DNA of 64,000 nt from Pantoea dispersa (GCF_014155765.1 NZ_SCKT01000011.1:53342-117341); one strand, 5' to 3'. Positions 51,391-61,158 are shown, counted from the stretch's first letter. A program made the numbers and translations. Notes: generated from the sequence alone by a model not told the origin.

Positions 51391-51639
51391 ATGGTAACCA
51401 TTCGTTTGGCACGTCACGGCGCTAAAAAGCGTCCGTTCTATCAGGTCGTCGTCACTGACAGCCGCAATGCTCGCAACGGTCGTTTCATCGAGCGCGTAGG
51501 TTTCTTCAACCCGATCGCTTCTGGTCAGGCTGAAGGTCTGCGTCTGGATCTGGACCGTATTGAGCACTGGGTTGGCCAGGGCGCAACGCTTTCTGATCGC
51601 GTTAACGCGCTGATCAAAGAAGCAAAAAAAGCAGCTTAA
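51391..51639 (+). CDS. rpsP: 30S ribosomal protein S16
   Basis: Small-subunit assembly protein, 82 aa as in E. coli. It reads [20 protein letters not shown] and [13 protein letters not shown] at the N-terminus. The ATG at 51391 follows AGAGGATGTT; the open frame reaches back through the hairpin and is not used. First gene of rpsP-rimM-trmD-rplS. Codon use is strongly biased. Confidence 0.98.
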   Translation: MVTIRLARHGAKKRPFYQVVVTDSRNARNGRFIERVGFFNPIASGQAEGLRLDLDRIEHWVGQGATLSDRVNALIKEAKKAA

Positions 51640-51657
51640 TCTGTCACGGTGGTGAGC

Positions 51658-52206
51658 ATGAGCAGTAAACCTGCCGCACAGCCTCCCGTTAACCCAATCA
51701 TTCTGGGCAAAATGGGTGCCGCTTACGGAATTCGGGGTTGGCTCAAAGTGTTTTCCTCCACTGAAGACGCTGAAAGCATCTTCGACTATCAACCCTGGTT
51801 TATCCAGCGCGCCGGTCAATGGCAGCAGGTCGAGCTTGAGGGTTGGAAGCACCACAATCAGGACCTGATCATCAAAGTCAAAGGCATTGACGATCGGGAC
51901 GCTGCAGCACAGTTGACCAATTGCGAAATTACGGTTGACTCCACGCAGCTGCCGGCGCTGGAAGAGGGCGATTACTACTGGAAAGACCTGATGGGTTGCA
52001 AAGTGGTAAACCTCGACGGCTACGAGATGGGCAAAGTCATTGATTTGATGGAGACCGGCTCGAACGACGTTCTCGTCGTAAAGGCAAACCTGAAAGATGC
52101 ATTCGGTGTACAGGAGCGGTTAATACCGTTTCTTGATGAACAGGTTATCAAGAAAGTCGATCTCGCTACTGGCACCATTGAAGTAGACTGGGATCCTGGT
52201 TTTTGA
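51658..52206 (+). CDS. rimM: Ribosome maturation factor RimM
   Basis: Assists maturation of the 30S head domain and binds S19. It is 182 aa, the E. coli length. The N-terminal RimM domain ([20 protein letters not shown]) and the PRC barrel ([39 protein letters not shown], and the C-terminal [10 protein letters not shown]) are complete. GGTGGTGAGC precedes the ATG; two in-frame GTG codons lie just upstream. It is 18 bases after rpsP. Confidence 0.97.
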   Translation: MSSKPAAQPPVNPIILGKMGAAYGIRGWLKVFSSTEDAESIFDYQPWFIQRAGQWQQVELEGWKHHNQDLIIKVKGIDDRDAAAQLTNCEITVDSTQLPALEEGDYYWKDLMGCKVVNLDGYEMGKVIDLMETGSNDVLVVKANLKDAFGVQERLIPFLDEQVIKKVDLATGTIEVDWDPGF

Positions 52207-52241
52207 TCTCCGGACAATCCGGTAACGTAACGGCGAACGCG

Positions 52242-53006
52242 ATGTGGATTGGTGTTATTAGCCTGTTTCCAGAGATGTTTCGCGCTATTACCGAGTACGG
52301 GGTAACTGGCCGGGCAGTAAAAAATGGCCTGCTCAACATAGAGAGCTGGAGTCCACGCGACTTCACGCACGACCGGCACCGTACCGTGGACGATCGTCCT
52401 TACGGCGGCGGACCGGGTATGTTGATGATGGTGCAACCCTTACGGGATGCTATCCACGCAGCGAAAGCGGCGGCGGGAGAAGGCGCTAAGGTGATTTATC
52501 TTTCACCTCAGGGTCGCAAACTTGACCAGCAAGGCGTTTGCGAACTGGCGACCAGCCAGAAGTTAATTCTGGTTTGCGGTCGTTATGAAGGGATAGATGA
52601 GCGTGTGATTCACACTGAGATTGATGAAGAATGGTCAATCGGTGATTACGTGCTCAGTGGCGGTGAGCTGCCAGCGATGACGTTAATTGACTCGGTCGCC
52701 CGGTTTATTCCTGGCGTGCTGGGGAAACAGGCGTCAGCCGATGAGGATTCGTTCTCGGAAGGTTTGCTGGATTGCCCGCACTATACCCGACCTGAAGTGT
52801 TAGAAGGGATGGAGGTTCCGCCAGTTCTGCTGTCGGGCAACCATGCCGATATTCGCCGCTGGCGCCTGAAACAGTCGCTGGGCCGTACCTGGCTAAGAAG
52901 ACCTGAACTTCTGGAAAACCTGGCTCTGACTGAAGAGCAAGCAAGGTTGCTAAGTGAGTTCCAGCGGGAACATCAGCAGCAACAAAACGATGAGGTGGAA
53001 GAGTAA
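52242..53006 (+). CDS. trmD: tRNA (guanine-N1)-methyltransferase TrmD
   Basis: Methylates G37 of tRNAs reading CNN codons, preventing +1 frameshifts; essential in E. coli. It is 254 aa (E. coli 255). The trefoil-knot SAM site is seen in [16 protein letters not shown] and [20 protein letters not shown], with [14 protein letters not shown] near the N-terminus. The ATG at 52242 gives [13 protein letters not shown]; the frame extends 13 codons upstream but lacks a ribosome site there. The 35-bp gap after rimM contains the small hairpin CTCCGGACAATCCGG. Confidence 0.97.
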   Translation: MWIGVISLFPEMFRAITEYGVTGRAVKNGLLNIESWSPRDFTHDRHRTVDDRPYGGGPGMLMMVQPLRDAIHAAKAAAGEGAKVIYLSPQGRKLDQQGVCELATSQKLILVCGRYEGIDERVIHTEIDEEWSIGDYVLSGGELPAMTLIDSVARFIPGVLGKQASADEDSFSEGLLDCPHYTRPEVLEGMEVPPVLLSGNHADIRRWRLKQSLGRTWLRRPELLENLALTEEQARLLSEFQREHQQQQNDEVEE

Positions 53007-53399
<393 letters not shown>

Positions 53400-53425
53400 G
53401 CGACATCCCAAAGTTAATAGCAAAC

Positions 53426-53457
53426 AAGGGGTTGGCCATAAGGCCAGCCCCTTTTTT
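53426..53457. terminator. rplS terminator, shared with the convergent gene
   Basis: AAGGGGTTGGCC, loop ATAA, GGCCAGCCCCTT, then TTTT. The stop codon of the convergent acetyltransferase gene (TTA on this strand, 53456-53458) lies inside the T-run. Confidence 0.9.
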
Positions 53458-53977
53458 ATGGGCGTCTGAGGTGATAGATCGCCGTGTTGACCGGACCGCT
53501 CTCCAGCACAATCAACCCGTAGCGGTAATCCACAAATGAGAAGCCGCTGCGCAGGGCCACGGCGCGGCTGGCGTGATTCTCTTCTGCAGCAAGAATCTCC
53601 AGCACAGCAATATGTGGCTGGGCGAACGCCAGATTCACCAGCTGTGCCACCGCCCGGCGGGCAACGCCCTGTTGCTGCTCCTCGCTGCGAACCCAGTAGC
53701 CCAGCGCACTGAACTCACCGGGCTGGCGCGCATAACGTAAGCCAGCACCGCCCAGCAACCGATCGTTGCCATCAACAATCGCGAACTCTTCAGCTTCACC
53801 CTTTTGACGCTGCAGATGGGTGAAATTGATCCAGCTGACGGCTTCACCGACGCTGTAATCCGCATGTGCCCATACCATCCACGGCTGCAGGCTGCCCAGA
53901 GACTGATTAACGGCATGCGTAAACGCTTCGGCATCCTGCAGAATAAAGGGACGCAGGGTGACTTGAGGGATGGACAT
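53456..53977 (-). CDS. GNAT-family N-acetyltransferase, RimJ/RimL-like
   Basis: A 173-aa protein of the RimJ/RimL-type acetyltransferase group. The start VTLRPFILQDAEAFTHAVNQ is typical; the acetyl-CoA-binding region is LGYWVRSEEQQQGVARRAVA (Q/R-x2-G-x-A variant) near residue 95, followed by ILAAEENHASRAVALRSGF. The acceptor is unknown; relatives modify N-termini of ribosomal proteins, peptides or small amines. It lies between rplS and aroF, where E. coli carries yfiBNR, and has no apparent operon partner. GATCGCTTT before the ATG is a weak ribosome site. Confidence 0.82.
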   Translation of the reverse strand: MSIPQVTLRPFILQDAEAFTHAVNQSLGSLQPWMVWAHADYSVGEAVSWINFTHLQRQKGEAEEFAIVDGNDRLLGGAGLRYARQPGEFSALGYWVRSEEQQQGVARRAVAQLVNLAFAQPHIAVLEILAAEENHASRAVALRSGFSFVDYRYGLIVLESGPVNTAIYHLRRP

Positions 53978-54280
53978 AAAGCGATCCTGAATTAATCAAA
54001 TGGATAACAGCATGTTAGCGATATCGTAAGGAAAAAACATCTGGCCTGGCCAGATTGGTGTAATTATAGATTTACAGTGGTGTTTGGTGGATCTTACAGG
54101 CTCTAATATTGTTAATTTTATGATTTATATATTTTAATTTACTTTTATTTTGTGGTCTAAAAGATAGTGGTAATAAAAGTGTACATGTATGGATTGCATG
54201 ATTTACATGCTGTGGTAAAGTAAGCGTCATCCTCAGTGAGGATCGTAAAACCGCATAACGAGTGAAAAAGGATCGCCATC
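53978..54280 (+). promoter_or_regulatory. aroF control region: AT-rich, three TyrR boxes and promoter
   Basis: The 303-base gap has no gene. Three TGTAAA-N6-TTTACA-like TyrR boxes are seen: TGTAATTATAGATTTACA (54059-54076, near perfect), TGTTTGGTGGATCTTACA (54081-54098) and TGGATTGCATGATTTACA (54190-54207). A likely promoter is TTGCAT (54194-54199), 16 bases, TAAAGT (54216-54221), so the third box overlaps the -35. The leader GTCATCCTCAGTGAGGATC matches E. coli aroF and contains ATCCTC/GAGGAT. Confidence 0.8.
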
Positions 54281-55360
54281 ATGCAAAAAGACGCGCTGAA
54301 CAATGTGCATATCGCCGACGAACAGATTTTAATCACGCCACAGGAACTGAAAGCGAAGTTCCCGCTGACCGCGGCGCAGGAAGCGCAAATTGCCGCTTCC
54401 CGCCAGACCATCGCGGATATCATCGCGGGTCGCGATCCGCGTCTGCTGGTGGTGTGCGGTCCCTGCTCGATCCACGATACCGAAGCCGCACTGGATTACG
54501 CTCGTCAGTTACAAACACTCTCTGCACAGTTGAAGGATCAACTGTATATCGTTATGCGCGTCTATTTTGAAAAACCCCGTACCACCGTCGGCTGGAAAGG
54601 GTTAATCAACGATCCTTACATGAACAACTCGTTTGATATGGAAGCCGGCCTGCACATTGCGCGTCAGCTGCTGGTCAATCTTGTGGAGATGGGCCTGCCG
54701 CTGGCCACCGAAGCACTCGACCCAAATAGCCCGCAATACCTCGGCGATCTGTTTAGCTGGTCGGCGATTGGGGCGCGTACCACAGAATCGCAGACGCACC
54801 GTGAAATGGCGTCTGGCCTGTCGATGCCGGTAGGCTTTAAAAACGGCACCGATGGCAGCCTCGGCACCGCAATCAACGCCATGCGCGCCGCTGCGATGCC
54901 GCACCGCTTTGTCGGCATTAACCAGGCCGGTCAGGTGTGCCTGCTGCAAACTCAGGGCAACCCGGATGGTCACGTGATTCTGCGCGGCGGGAAAGCGCCA
55001 AACTACGGCCCGGAAGATGTCGCGCAGTGCGAAAAAGAGATGCTGAAAGCGGGACTGCGTCCGGCCTTAATGATAGATTGCAGCCATGGCAATTCTAACA
55101 AAGACTATCGCCGTCAGCCTGGCGTAGCCGAATCGGCTATCGCGCAGATTAAAGATGGAAACCGCTCCATCATTGGCCTGATGCTGGAAAGTAATATTCA
55201 CGAAGGCAACCAGTCTTCTGAGCAACCGCGTAGCGAGATGAAGTACGGGGTTTCCGTCACTGATGCCTGCATCAACTGGGAAACCACTGAAAATTTGCTG
55301 CGTGAAATCCATCGGGATCTGCAGGGAGTGCTGTCGGCGCGTCTGTCACACGAGGTGTAA
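54281..55360 (+). CDS. aroF: 3-deoxy-7-phosphoheptulonate synthase, Tyr-sensitive type
   Basis: First step of the shikimate pathway, condensing PEP and erythrose-4-phosphate. It is 359 aa (E. coli AroF 356). Class I DAHPS motifs: VVCGPCSIHDTEAALDYARQ, RVYFEKPRTTVGWKGLINDP, GFKNGTDGS, MIDCSHGNSNKDYRRQ. AroF identity rests on MQKDALNNVHI, the matching leader, TyrR boxes and the following tyrA. AAAGGATCGCCATC precedes the ATG. It is six bases from tyrA, forming the tyr operon. Confidence 0.96.
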   Translation: MQKDALNNVHIADEQILITPQELKAKFPLTAAQEAQIAASRQTIADIIAGRDPRLLVVCGPCSIHDTEAALDYARQLQTLSAQLKDQLYIVMRVYFEKPRTTVGWKGLINDPYMNNSFDMEAGLHIARQLLVNLVEMGLPLATEALDPNSPQYLGDLFSWSAIGARTTESQTHREMASGLSMPVGFKNGTDGSLGTAINAMRAAAMPHRFVGINQAGQVCLLQTQGNPDGHVILRGGKAPNYGPEDVAQCEKEMLKAGLRPALMIDCSHGNSNKDYRRQPGVAESAIAQIKDGNRSIIGLMLESNIHEGNQSSEQPRSEMKYGVSVTDACINWETTENLLREIHRDLQGVLSARLSHEV

Positions 55361-55366
55361 TGAGTC

Positions 55367-56488
55367 ATGGTGGCTGAACTGACCGCGCTGCGCGATCAAA
55401 TTGATGAAGTAGATAAAGCCCTGCTGGGGCTGCTGGCGAAACGACTGGCGCTGGTGGCCGAAGTCGGCGAAGTCAAAAGCCGCTACGGGTTACCGATTTA
55501 TGTGCCTGAGCGCGAGGCCAGTATGCTGGCGTCGCGTCGTCAGGAAGCGGAAGCGCTCGGCGTGTCGCCGGACCTGATCGAAGATGTGCTGCGTCGTCTG
55601 ATGCGCGAATCCTATGCGCACGAAAATGACAAAGGCTTCAAAACGCTGTGTCCTGAACTGCGTCCGGTGGTGATTGTCGGCGGCGGCGGTCAGATGGGAC
55701 GTCTGTTCGAGAAGATGCTGACGCTCTCCGGCTATCAGGTGCGTATTCTTGATAAAGATGACTGGCCGCGCGCGGATGAACTGCTGCACGATGCGGGCAT
55801 GGTGATCATCAGCGTGCCGATCCATCTGACCGAACAGATCATTGCCGATCTGCCAGCGCTGCCTGATGACTGCATTCTGGTGGATCTGGCGTCGGTGAAG
55901 AACCGTCCGCTGCAGGCGATGCTGGCGTCGCACAGCGGCCCGGTACTGGGACTGCATCCGATGTTCGGTCCGGACAGCGGCAGCCTGGCGAAGCAGGTGG
56001 TGGTATGGTGCGATGGCCGTCAGCCGGAAGCCTATCAGTGGTTCCTGGAACAGATTCAGGTGTGGGGCGCGCGCTTACACCGCATCAGTGCGGTTGAGCA
56101 CGATCAAAACATGGCGTTCATTCAGGCGCTGCGCCACTTCGCCACCTTCGCTTATGGTTTGCATCTGGCGGAAGAGAACGTCAATCTGGATCAACTGCTG
56201 GCGCTGTCCTCGCCTATCTATCGCCTCGAACTGGCGATGGTGGGACGGCTGTTTGCGCAGGACCCGCAGCTGTACGCCGACATTATCATGTCGTCGGAAA
56301 GTAATCTGGCGCTGATTAAACGCTACTATCAGCGTTTTGGTGAAGCCATCACGCTGCTGGAGCAGGGCGATAAACAGGCGTTCATCAACAGCTTTGAGCG
56401 TGTGGAACACTGGTTTGGTGACTACGCGAAACGCTTCCTTGTCGAGAGCCGCAGCATGCTGCGCTCCGCCAACGACAGTCGCCAGTAA
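55367..56488 (+). CDS. tyrA: Bifunctional chorismate mutase/prephenate dehydrogenase (T-protein)
   Basis: Converts chorismate to prephenate and then to 4-hydroxyphenylpyruvate in tyrosine synthesis. It is 373 aa, the E. coli length. The AroQ mutase domain (residues 1-90, [20 protein letters not shown]) joins a dehydrogenase with NAD site [18 protein letters not shown] near residue 100 and catalytic [17 protein letters not shown]. Cotranscribed with aroF. Starts ATG at 55367 ([10 protein letters not shown]). Confidence 0.98.
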   Translation: MVAELTALRDQIDEVDKALLGLLAKRLALVAEVGEVKSRYGLPIYVPEREASMLASRRQEAEALGVSPDLIEDVLRRLMRESYAHENDKGFKTLCPELRPVVIVGGGGQMGRLFEKMLTLSGYQVRILDKDDWPRADELLHDAGMVIISVPIHLTEQIIADLPALPDDCILVDLASVKNRPLQAMLASHSGPVLGLHPMFGPDSGSLAKQVVVWCDGRQPEAYQWFLEQIQVWGARLHRISAVEHDQNMAFIQALRHFATFAYGLHLAEENVNLDQLLALSSPIYRLELAMVGRLFAQDPQLYADIIMSSESNLALIKRYYQRFGEAITLLEQGDKQAFINSFERVEHWFGDYAKRFLVESRSMLRSANDSRQ

Positions 56489-56493
56489 TGATT

Positions 56494-56519
56494 AAGGCAT
56501 CCGCGAGGATGCCTTTTTG
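56494..56519. terminator. Terminator between tyrA and pheA
   Basis: AAGGCATCC, loop GCGA, GGATGCCTT, then TTTG. It separates the two convergent aromatic operons. Confidence 0.85.
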
Positions 56520-56521
56520 TT

Positions 56522-57685
56522 TTACAGACGCGGTTCTACCGGTACCACGTTCTCACCGGGATAACAGCCTAATACCTTCAGTGAACGCGTGAGCGCGCGC
56601 AGTTCTTCCAGCGCCTGTTGCATGTTCTCCGACTGCAGATTGCCCTGCACATCAATGTAAAACATCTCTTCCCACGGGTTACCGTTGATTGGCCGGTTTT
56701 CCAGCTTGCTCATGATCAGATTGTGATTACGCAACACCAGCAGTGCTTCAACCAGCGCGCCGGCCTGCTGGCCCGTCGCCATAATCAGCGTGGTTTTGGC
56801 CGGCACCTGGCTGGAGACTTCAATCGGTTTACGCGCGAGCACAATGAAGCGGGTATGGTTCTGCTGCTGATTCGCCAGGTTGCGCTCCAGCACCTGCAGG
56901 CCATACAGCTCACCGCCAGCTTCACTGCCCAGCGCGGCCACGCGCGGCGAGTTCATCGCGGCTACCTTCTCCATCGCCGCCGCCGTGCTTTCGGTGTATT
57001 CGATTTTCCACTGCGGGAAGCGGTTGATGAACTGGCTGCACTGCTGGAACGGCTGCGGATGGCTATACACGGTTTCAATCTGCTGCAAATCGGTATTACC
57101 GCTAACCAGCACGCAGTGTTCGATAGGAATGGTCAGCTCGCCGACGATCGACAGCGACGTTTGCTGCAGCAGATCGTATACGTCATTGATCGAGCCGGAG
57201 CTGGTGTTCTCAATCGGCATCACCGCGTAATCCGCCTGACCGCTTTCAACCTGCTGAATGATGTCGTGGAATTTCAGACACCCCATTTCCACCATCGAAT
57301 CGAAGTGGCGCGTGGCGTATTTACGGGCGGCAAGGTGCGAATAGGAGCCTTTTGGGCCGAGGAAGGCGATGCGCGGCGCGTGCGCATGAGGATGATTCAG
57401 GTTTTTCTGCAGCAGCGCCTGCTGGGTTAGCACCGAATCTTCAATCACTAACTGGAACAGGCGCGTGATGTAGTGCGCATCCAGCTGATGTTTTTTACCC
57501 AGCGCGATGAGATTTTCCAGCAGGGCGCGTTCGCGCTCGACGTCACGAATCGGGCGGTGGGTGGCCAGCTTGGCCTGCGCTACCTCAACGGCCAGCGCGC
57601 GCCGTTCAGCCAGCAGCGTTAACAGCCTGGCATCGACGGCGCTGATCTTATCGCGTAACGCCAGCAGCGGATTCTCGGGATTCAT
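56522..57685 (-). CDS. pheA: Bifunctional chorismate mutase/prephenate dehydratase (P-protein)
   Basis: Makes phenylpyruvate from chorismate. It is 387 aa (E. coli 386): AroQ mutase (about 1-100, [19 protein letters not shown]), prephenate dehydratase ([34 protein letters not shown], and [13 protein letters not shown] with the T-E-S-T pattern), and a C-terminal ACT domain that senses Phe. In that domain the GALV part ([16 protein letters not shown]) is intact, but the usual ESRP motif reads ENRP ([13 protein letters not shown]). The start [13 protein letters not shown] at 57685 follows AGGTGAGCCCT; the longer frame runs into the attenuator. Confidence 0.96.
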   Translation of the reverse strand: MNPENPLLALRDKISAVDARLLTLLAERRALAVEVAQAKLATHRPIRDVERERALLENLIALGKKHQLDAHYITRLFQLVIEDSVLTQQALLQKNLNHPHAHAPRIAFLGPKGSYSHLAARKYATRHFDSMVEMGCLKFHDIIQQVESGQADYAVMPIENTSSGSINDVYDLLQQTSLSIVGELTIPIEHCVLVSGNTDLQQIETVYSHPQPFQQCSQFINRFPQWKIEYTESTAAAMEKVAAMNSPRVAALGSEAGGELYGLQVLERNLANQQQNHTRFIVLARKPIEVSSQVPAKTTLIMATGQQAGALVEALLVLRNHNLIMSKLENRPINGNPWEEMFYIDVQGNLQSENMQQALEELRALTRSLKVLGCYPGENVVPVEPRL

Positions 57686-57710
57686 AGGGCTCACCTGTAA
57701 AATGTCCAAT

Positions 57711-57735
57711 AAAAAAGCCTCCCGGTTGGGAGGCT
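57711..57735 (-). terminator. pheA attenuator terminator
   Basis: On the minus strand AGCCTCCC, loop AACC, GGGAGGCT, then TTTTTATT. GGGAGGC at 57775-57781, just after the leader stop, can pair with its GCCTCCC arm as an antiterminator. Confidence 0.93.
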
Positions 57736-57783
57736 TTGTTGTTCGTCTTCGCATTCATTTTCACACGACGAATCGCCTCCCAA

Positions 57784-57831
57784 TCAGGGGAAGGTAAAAA
57801 AGAATGCGAAGAAGAACGGCAGCAGTTTCAT
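57784..57831 (-). CDS. pheL: Phe leader peptide PheL
   Basis: A 15-residue leader, [15 protein letters not shown], with seven Phe codons. E. coli PheL is [15 protein letters not shown], so only residues 3-4 differ. When Phe-tRNA is short the ribosome stalls at the Phe run, the antiterminator forms and pheA is transcribed. The start is preceded by GGAATTGATC. A weak promoter (TTGACA at 57883-57888 on the minus strand, -10 TTACTC) lies upstream. Confidence 0.95.
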   Translation of the reverse strand: [15 protein letters not shown]

Positions 57832-57888
57832 GATCAATTCCGGCAATAAAGTGAACTGAGAGTAACCGCACAGCTTAAAAGCTGTCAA

Positions 57889-57913
57889 TAAAAAACGCGC
57901 CCGCAGGCGCGTT
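57889..57913 (-). terminator. raiA terminator
   Basis: Minus-strand AACGCGCC, loop TGCG, GGCGCGTT then TTTTATTG. It lies just downstream of raiA and directly upstream of the pheL promoter. Confidence 0.85.
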
Positions 57914-57929
57914 GCTGAAAAGCGATAAA

Positions 57930-58256
57930 TTACCCGGCAGGGGTGAAATCTTTAACACTGCTGGTGGCACGTCGTGCTTCAGGCTTGTGCTGTGCTTTAT
58001 TTAGCTGGCGCTCCAGCTTGGCGATCAGGTCATTGATGGCCGTATACATATCATCGTGTTTCGCGCTGGCGACCAGCGTGCCGTTTGGCGTGTTAATGGT
58101 GGCATCGGCCACAAATTCTTTCGGCTCTTTCGATAACACAATGTGCGGATTTATCAGGTGGGTTTGCCATTTTTCCAGCTTGGCGAGACGGTCTTCGACA
58201 TGGTTGCGGATTGCCGCAGTGATTTCCATTTGTTTGCTGGTAATGTTCAGAATCAT
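57930..58256 (-). CDS. raiA: Ribosome-associated inhibitor A (RaiA/YfiA, HPF family)
   Basis: Cold-shock and stationary-phase protein that occupies the A and P sites of 70S ribosomes and blocks translation. It is 108 aa (E. coli 112-113). [40 protein letters not shown] and [20 protein letters not shown] match RaiA. The C-terminal tail is shorter and ends KDFTPAG, where E. coli has the acidic FVEEVEEE; the tail tells RaiA from HPF, so this shortened form is notable. Confidence 0.93.
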   Translation of the reverse strand: MILNITSKQMEITAAIRNHVEDRLAKLEKWQTHLINPHIVLSKEPKEFVADATINTPNGTLVASAKHDDMYTAINDLIAKLERQLNKAQHKPEARRATSSVKDFTPAG

Positions 58257-58481
58257 AGTTAAACCTCTCTGTCATTTCCGTCTGGGTAGGACCAGCATAC
58301 CGCGCAAATCAGGAAAATGTGTGATCTGGATCACATTGGGATGTCACTTTTTGTCAATGCCAGCGAATTGTGAGAAAGGCTGGGAAAAGGGCGAAAAAAG
58401 CTTGATGCACAGCGGGGATAGGGGCAAGATTGATGAGTTAACCGTAGCGGAAAAAACCATTTCAGACGGTTTTCTGACCAA

Positions 58482-58512
58482 AAAAAAGCAGCCACAGCGG
58501 CTGCTTTTTTAA
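58482..58512. terminator. bamD terminator
   Basis: AAAAAAGCAGCC, loop ACAGC, GGCTGCTTTTTT: A-run and T-run on both sides, so usable on either strand; it lies just after the bamD stop on the minus strand. The raiA upstream gap (58257-58480) holds no gene. Confidence 0.88.
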
Positions 58513-58523
58513 TGGCACGAAAA

Positions 58524-59264
58524 TCAGGACGCGCTATTCGCCGCAATGATTTTCGCAACTTTGTCAGCTTCCGTCGTCAGCTGCAGCTGGCGATAGGCAT
58601 TTTCCATCAGCGGCAGCGCGTCACGCGTGGCCTGGGTGTCCGGATAATCGCGCATCATACCTTCAACCCGATTAACTACGGCGACATAGGCACCGCGCTT
58701 GGTATAGAATTGCGCCACGGAGAGCTCATACTTCGCCAGGCGATCTTTCAGGAACGTCAGACGTTTCTGCGCATCTGCCGCGTACTGGCTGTTCGGATAG
58801 CCGCGCAGTAGCTGAGAGAAGTCACGGAATGCATCACGCGCATGCGTAGGATCGCGGTCGGAACGATCGATCCCGAAGAAGCCCTGCAGCGCGGAATCAT
58901 CCAGTGCCATGTCCGTCAGGCCCTTCATATAGATCACGTAATCAATGTTAGGGTGCGTCGGGTTCAGGCGCATAAAGCGGGAAATGGCGGCTTGCGCCAG
59001 TGGCAGATCGGCATTTTTGTAGTACGCGTAGATCAAATCCAGCTGCACTTGCTGCGAGTAAGGACCAAACGGATAACGGTTATCCAGCGCTTCCAGTTGC
59101 TTAATCGCCGCTTTAAAGTTACCGTCCTGCAGCTTTTGCTGCGCTGTGGCGTAAATTTCAGACGGCGGGCTGTCCGGGACCGGGTCCGATGAGCCGGAAC
59201 AGCCCACCAGTGCCAGGCTCAGGCTCAGTGTGGCAGCAGCCACCAGATGTTTCATACGCGTCAT
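58524..59264 (-). CDS. bamD: Outer membrane assembly factor BamD (lipoprotein)
   Basis: Essential BAM-complex lipoprotein for beta-barrel protein insertion. It is 246 aa (E. coli 245). The lipobox is [10 protein letters not shown] (Cys about residue 22), followed by five TPR-type repeats: [80 protein letters not shown] and [20 protein letters not shown]. It is divergent from rluD, as in E. coli. Confidence 0.97.
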   Translation of the reverse strand: MTRMKHLVAAATLSLSLALVGCSGSSDPVPDSPPSEIYATAQQKLQDGNFKAAIKQLEALDNRYPFGPYSQQVQLDLIYAYYKNADLPLAQAAISRFMRLNPTHPNIDYVIYMKGLTDMALDDSALQGFFGIDRSDRDPTHARDAFRDFSQLLRGYPNSQYAADAQKRLTFLKDRLAKYELSVAQFYTKRGAYVAVVNRVEGMMRDYPDTQATRDALPLMENAYRQLQLTTEADKVAKIIAANSAS

Positions 59265-59393
59265 GACGAAATGATTATCCTCAAAGTGTTATGGCGGAAG
59301 CTGTCCGTATAGCTCCCGGTAATGACCAGTACGATAGCACATTATATTAAACGGCATCGCCGTGAAAACCCAACGTTAACGAAGAAGCTGTAT

Positions 59394-60374
59394 ATGGCAC
59401 AACAAGTTCAACTCACCGCAACGGTGTCCGAAGCACAGCTTGGACAACGCTTAGATCAGACTTTGGCGGAATTGTTCCCTGATTATTCACGTTCCCGCAT
59501 AAAAGAGTGGATCCTTGAGCGTCGGGTCAGCGTCAACGGCACCATCATCGATAAACCGAAAGAGAAAGTACTCGGCGGTGAGCGGGTGGCGATTGATGCC
59601 GAGATCGAAGAGGAGCAGCGCTGGGAAGCGCAAAATATTCCGCTGGATATCGTTTATGAAGATGACCACATCCTGGTGATCAACAAACCGCGCGACTTAG
59701 TGGTCCACCCTGGCGCCGGTAATCCGGACGGCACGGTACTGAATGCGCTGCTTTATCACTATCCGGCGATTGCCGACGTGCCGCGCGCCGGCATCGTGCA
59801 CCGTCTGGATAAAGACACTACCGGACTGATGGTAGTGGCCAAAACGGTACCGGCGCAGACGCATCTGGTTGAAACGCTGCAGCTGCGTGAAATCACCCGC
59901 GAATATGAAGCGGTGGCGATTGGCACCATGACCGCCGGCGGTACGGTGAATGAGCCGATGGCGCGTCACTCTACCAAGCGTACCCACATGGCAGTGCATC
60001 CGATGGGCAAGCCAGCGACAACCCACTATCGCATCATGGAGCATTTCCGCGCTCATACGCGTTTACGCTTGCGCCTGGAAACCGGCCGTACTCACCAGAT
60101 TCGCGTGCACATGGCGCACATTAACCATCCGCTGGTGGGCGATCCGCTGTACGGTGGTCGTCCGCGTCCGCCAAAGGGCGCTTCTGAGGCTTTCATCAGT
60201 ACGCTGCGCGGTTTTGACCGCCAGGCGCTGCACGCCACTATGCTGCGTCTTTATCATCCGATCACCGGGATTGAGATGGAGTGGCACGCGCCATTGCCGC
60301 AGGACATGGTTGATCTGATTGATGCACTGAAAGCCGATACCGACGAGTTCCGCGATCAGCTGGACTGGCTATGA
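59394..60374 (+). CDS. rluD: 23S rRNA pseudouridine(1911/1915/1917) synthase RluD
   Basis: Forms three pseudouridines in helix 69 of 23S rRNA. It is 326 aa, the E. coli length. An N-terminal S4 domain (LDQTLAELFPDYSRSRIKEW) precedes the RluA catalytic domain; the catalytic Asp is in GIVHRLDKDTTGLMVVAKT near residue 139, and RLETGRTHQIRVHMAHINHP follows. The ATG at 59394 gives MAQQVQLTATVSEAQLGQRL; the frame is open 24 codons further up. It overlaps pgeF by ATGA. Confidence 0.97.
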   Translation: MAQQVQLTATVSEAQLGQRLDQTLAELFPDYSRSRIKEWILERRVSVNGTIIDKPKEKVLGGERVAIDAEIEEEQRWEAQNIPLDIVYEDDHILVINKPRDLVVHPGAGNPDGTVLNALLYHYPAIADVPRAGIVHRLDKDTTGLMVVAKTVPAQTHLVETLQLREITREYEAVAIGTMTAGGTVNEPMARHSTKRTHMAVHPMGKPATTHYRIMEHFRAHTRLRLRLETGRTHQIRVHMAHINHPLVGDPLYGGRPRPPKGASEAFISTLRGFDRQALHATMLRLYHPITGIEMEWHAPLPQDMVDLIDALKADTDEFRDQLDWL

Positions 60375-61099
60375 GTGACTGGATCGTGCCGCAGTGGCCG
60401 GCGCCGGCGCGCGTGCAGGCTTATTCGACCACGCGGCACGGCGGCGTTAGCGCGGCGCCATGGGATTCCCTCAACCTCGGCGCGCACGTCGGGGACGAGG
60501 CGGATTGCGTGATGCACAATCGTCAGCGCGTGGCAGAGCAGCTGGCGCTACCGGCGATGCCGCAGTGGCTGGAGCAGGTGCACGGCCAGACGGTGGCGCG
60601 TCTGCCGGCGGCTGCGTCCCTGCCGCGAGCCGATGCGGCGATAACGCGGGAAAGTGGCGTGGTGTGTGCAGTGATGACCGCCGACTGCCTGCCGGTGCTG
60701 TTTTGCTGCCATGATGGCAGCGAAGTTGCCGCGGCACATGCCGGCTGGCGCGGGTTGTGTCATGGGGTGCTGGAGCAAACGCTGGCACAGTTTCACTGCC
60801 CGGCGAGCGAGATTCATGCCTGGCTCGGTCCGGCGATTGGTCCGCAGGCATTTGAAGTGGGGGCCGAGGTGCGCAGTGCGTTCCTGGCGCAGGATGCCGC
60901 TGCCGATGCGGCTTTTCGCCCGACCGGTGAGAAATATTTTGCCGATATCTGGCTGCTGGCAACCCAGCGTCTGCAGGCCGCTGGCGTGCAATCTGTCACG
61001 GCTGAGAAGCGCTGTACCTATCAGAAAAGCGCCGATTTTTTCTCCTTCCGACGCGACGGAATCACCGGGCGTATGGCAACTTTGATTTGGCTGAGATAA
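60371..61099 (+). CDS. pgeF: Purine nucleoside phosphorylase/polyphenol oxidase-like PgeF (YfiH)
   Basis: A 242-aa DUF152/laccase-domain protein (E. coli YfiH 243). E. coli PgeF removes mis-incorporated serine from the peptidoglycan precursor UDP-MurNAc-L-Ser; relatives are also called purine nucleoside phosphorylases. Zinc/copper-site motifs: VCAVMTADCLPVLFCC, AAAHAGWRGLCHGVLEQT, and AWLGPAIGPQAFEVG. It is coupled to rluD by a 4-base overlap. No hydrophobic signal is seen, so it is cytosolic. Confidence 0.93.
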   Translation: MSDWIVPQWPAPARVQAYSTTRHGGVSAAPWDSLNLGAHVGDEADCVMHNRQRVAEQLALPAMPQWLEQVHGQTVARLPAAASLPRADAAITRESGVVCAVMTADCLPVLFCCHDGSEVAAAHAGWRGLCHGVLEQTLAQFHCPASEIHAWLGPAIGPQAFEVGAEVRSAFLAQDAAADAAFRPTGEKYFADIWLLATQRLQAAGVQSVTAEKRCTYQKSADFFSFRRDGITGRMATLIWLR

Positions 61100-61158
61100 C
61101 CTTACGCCGCAAGACGATCCAGTAAGCGTATTTTTTGCTCACAACTCAGGTCATTAAC

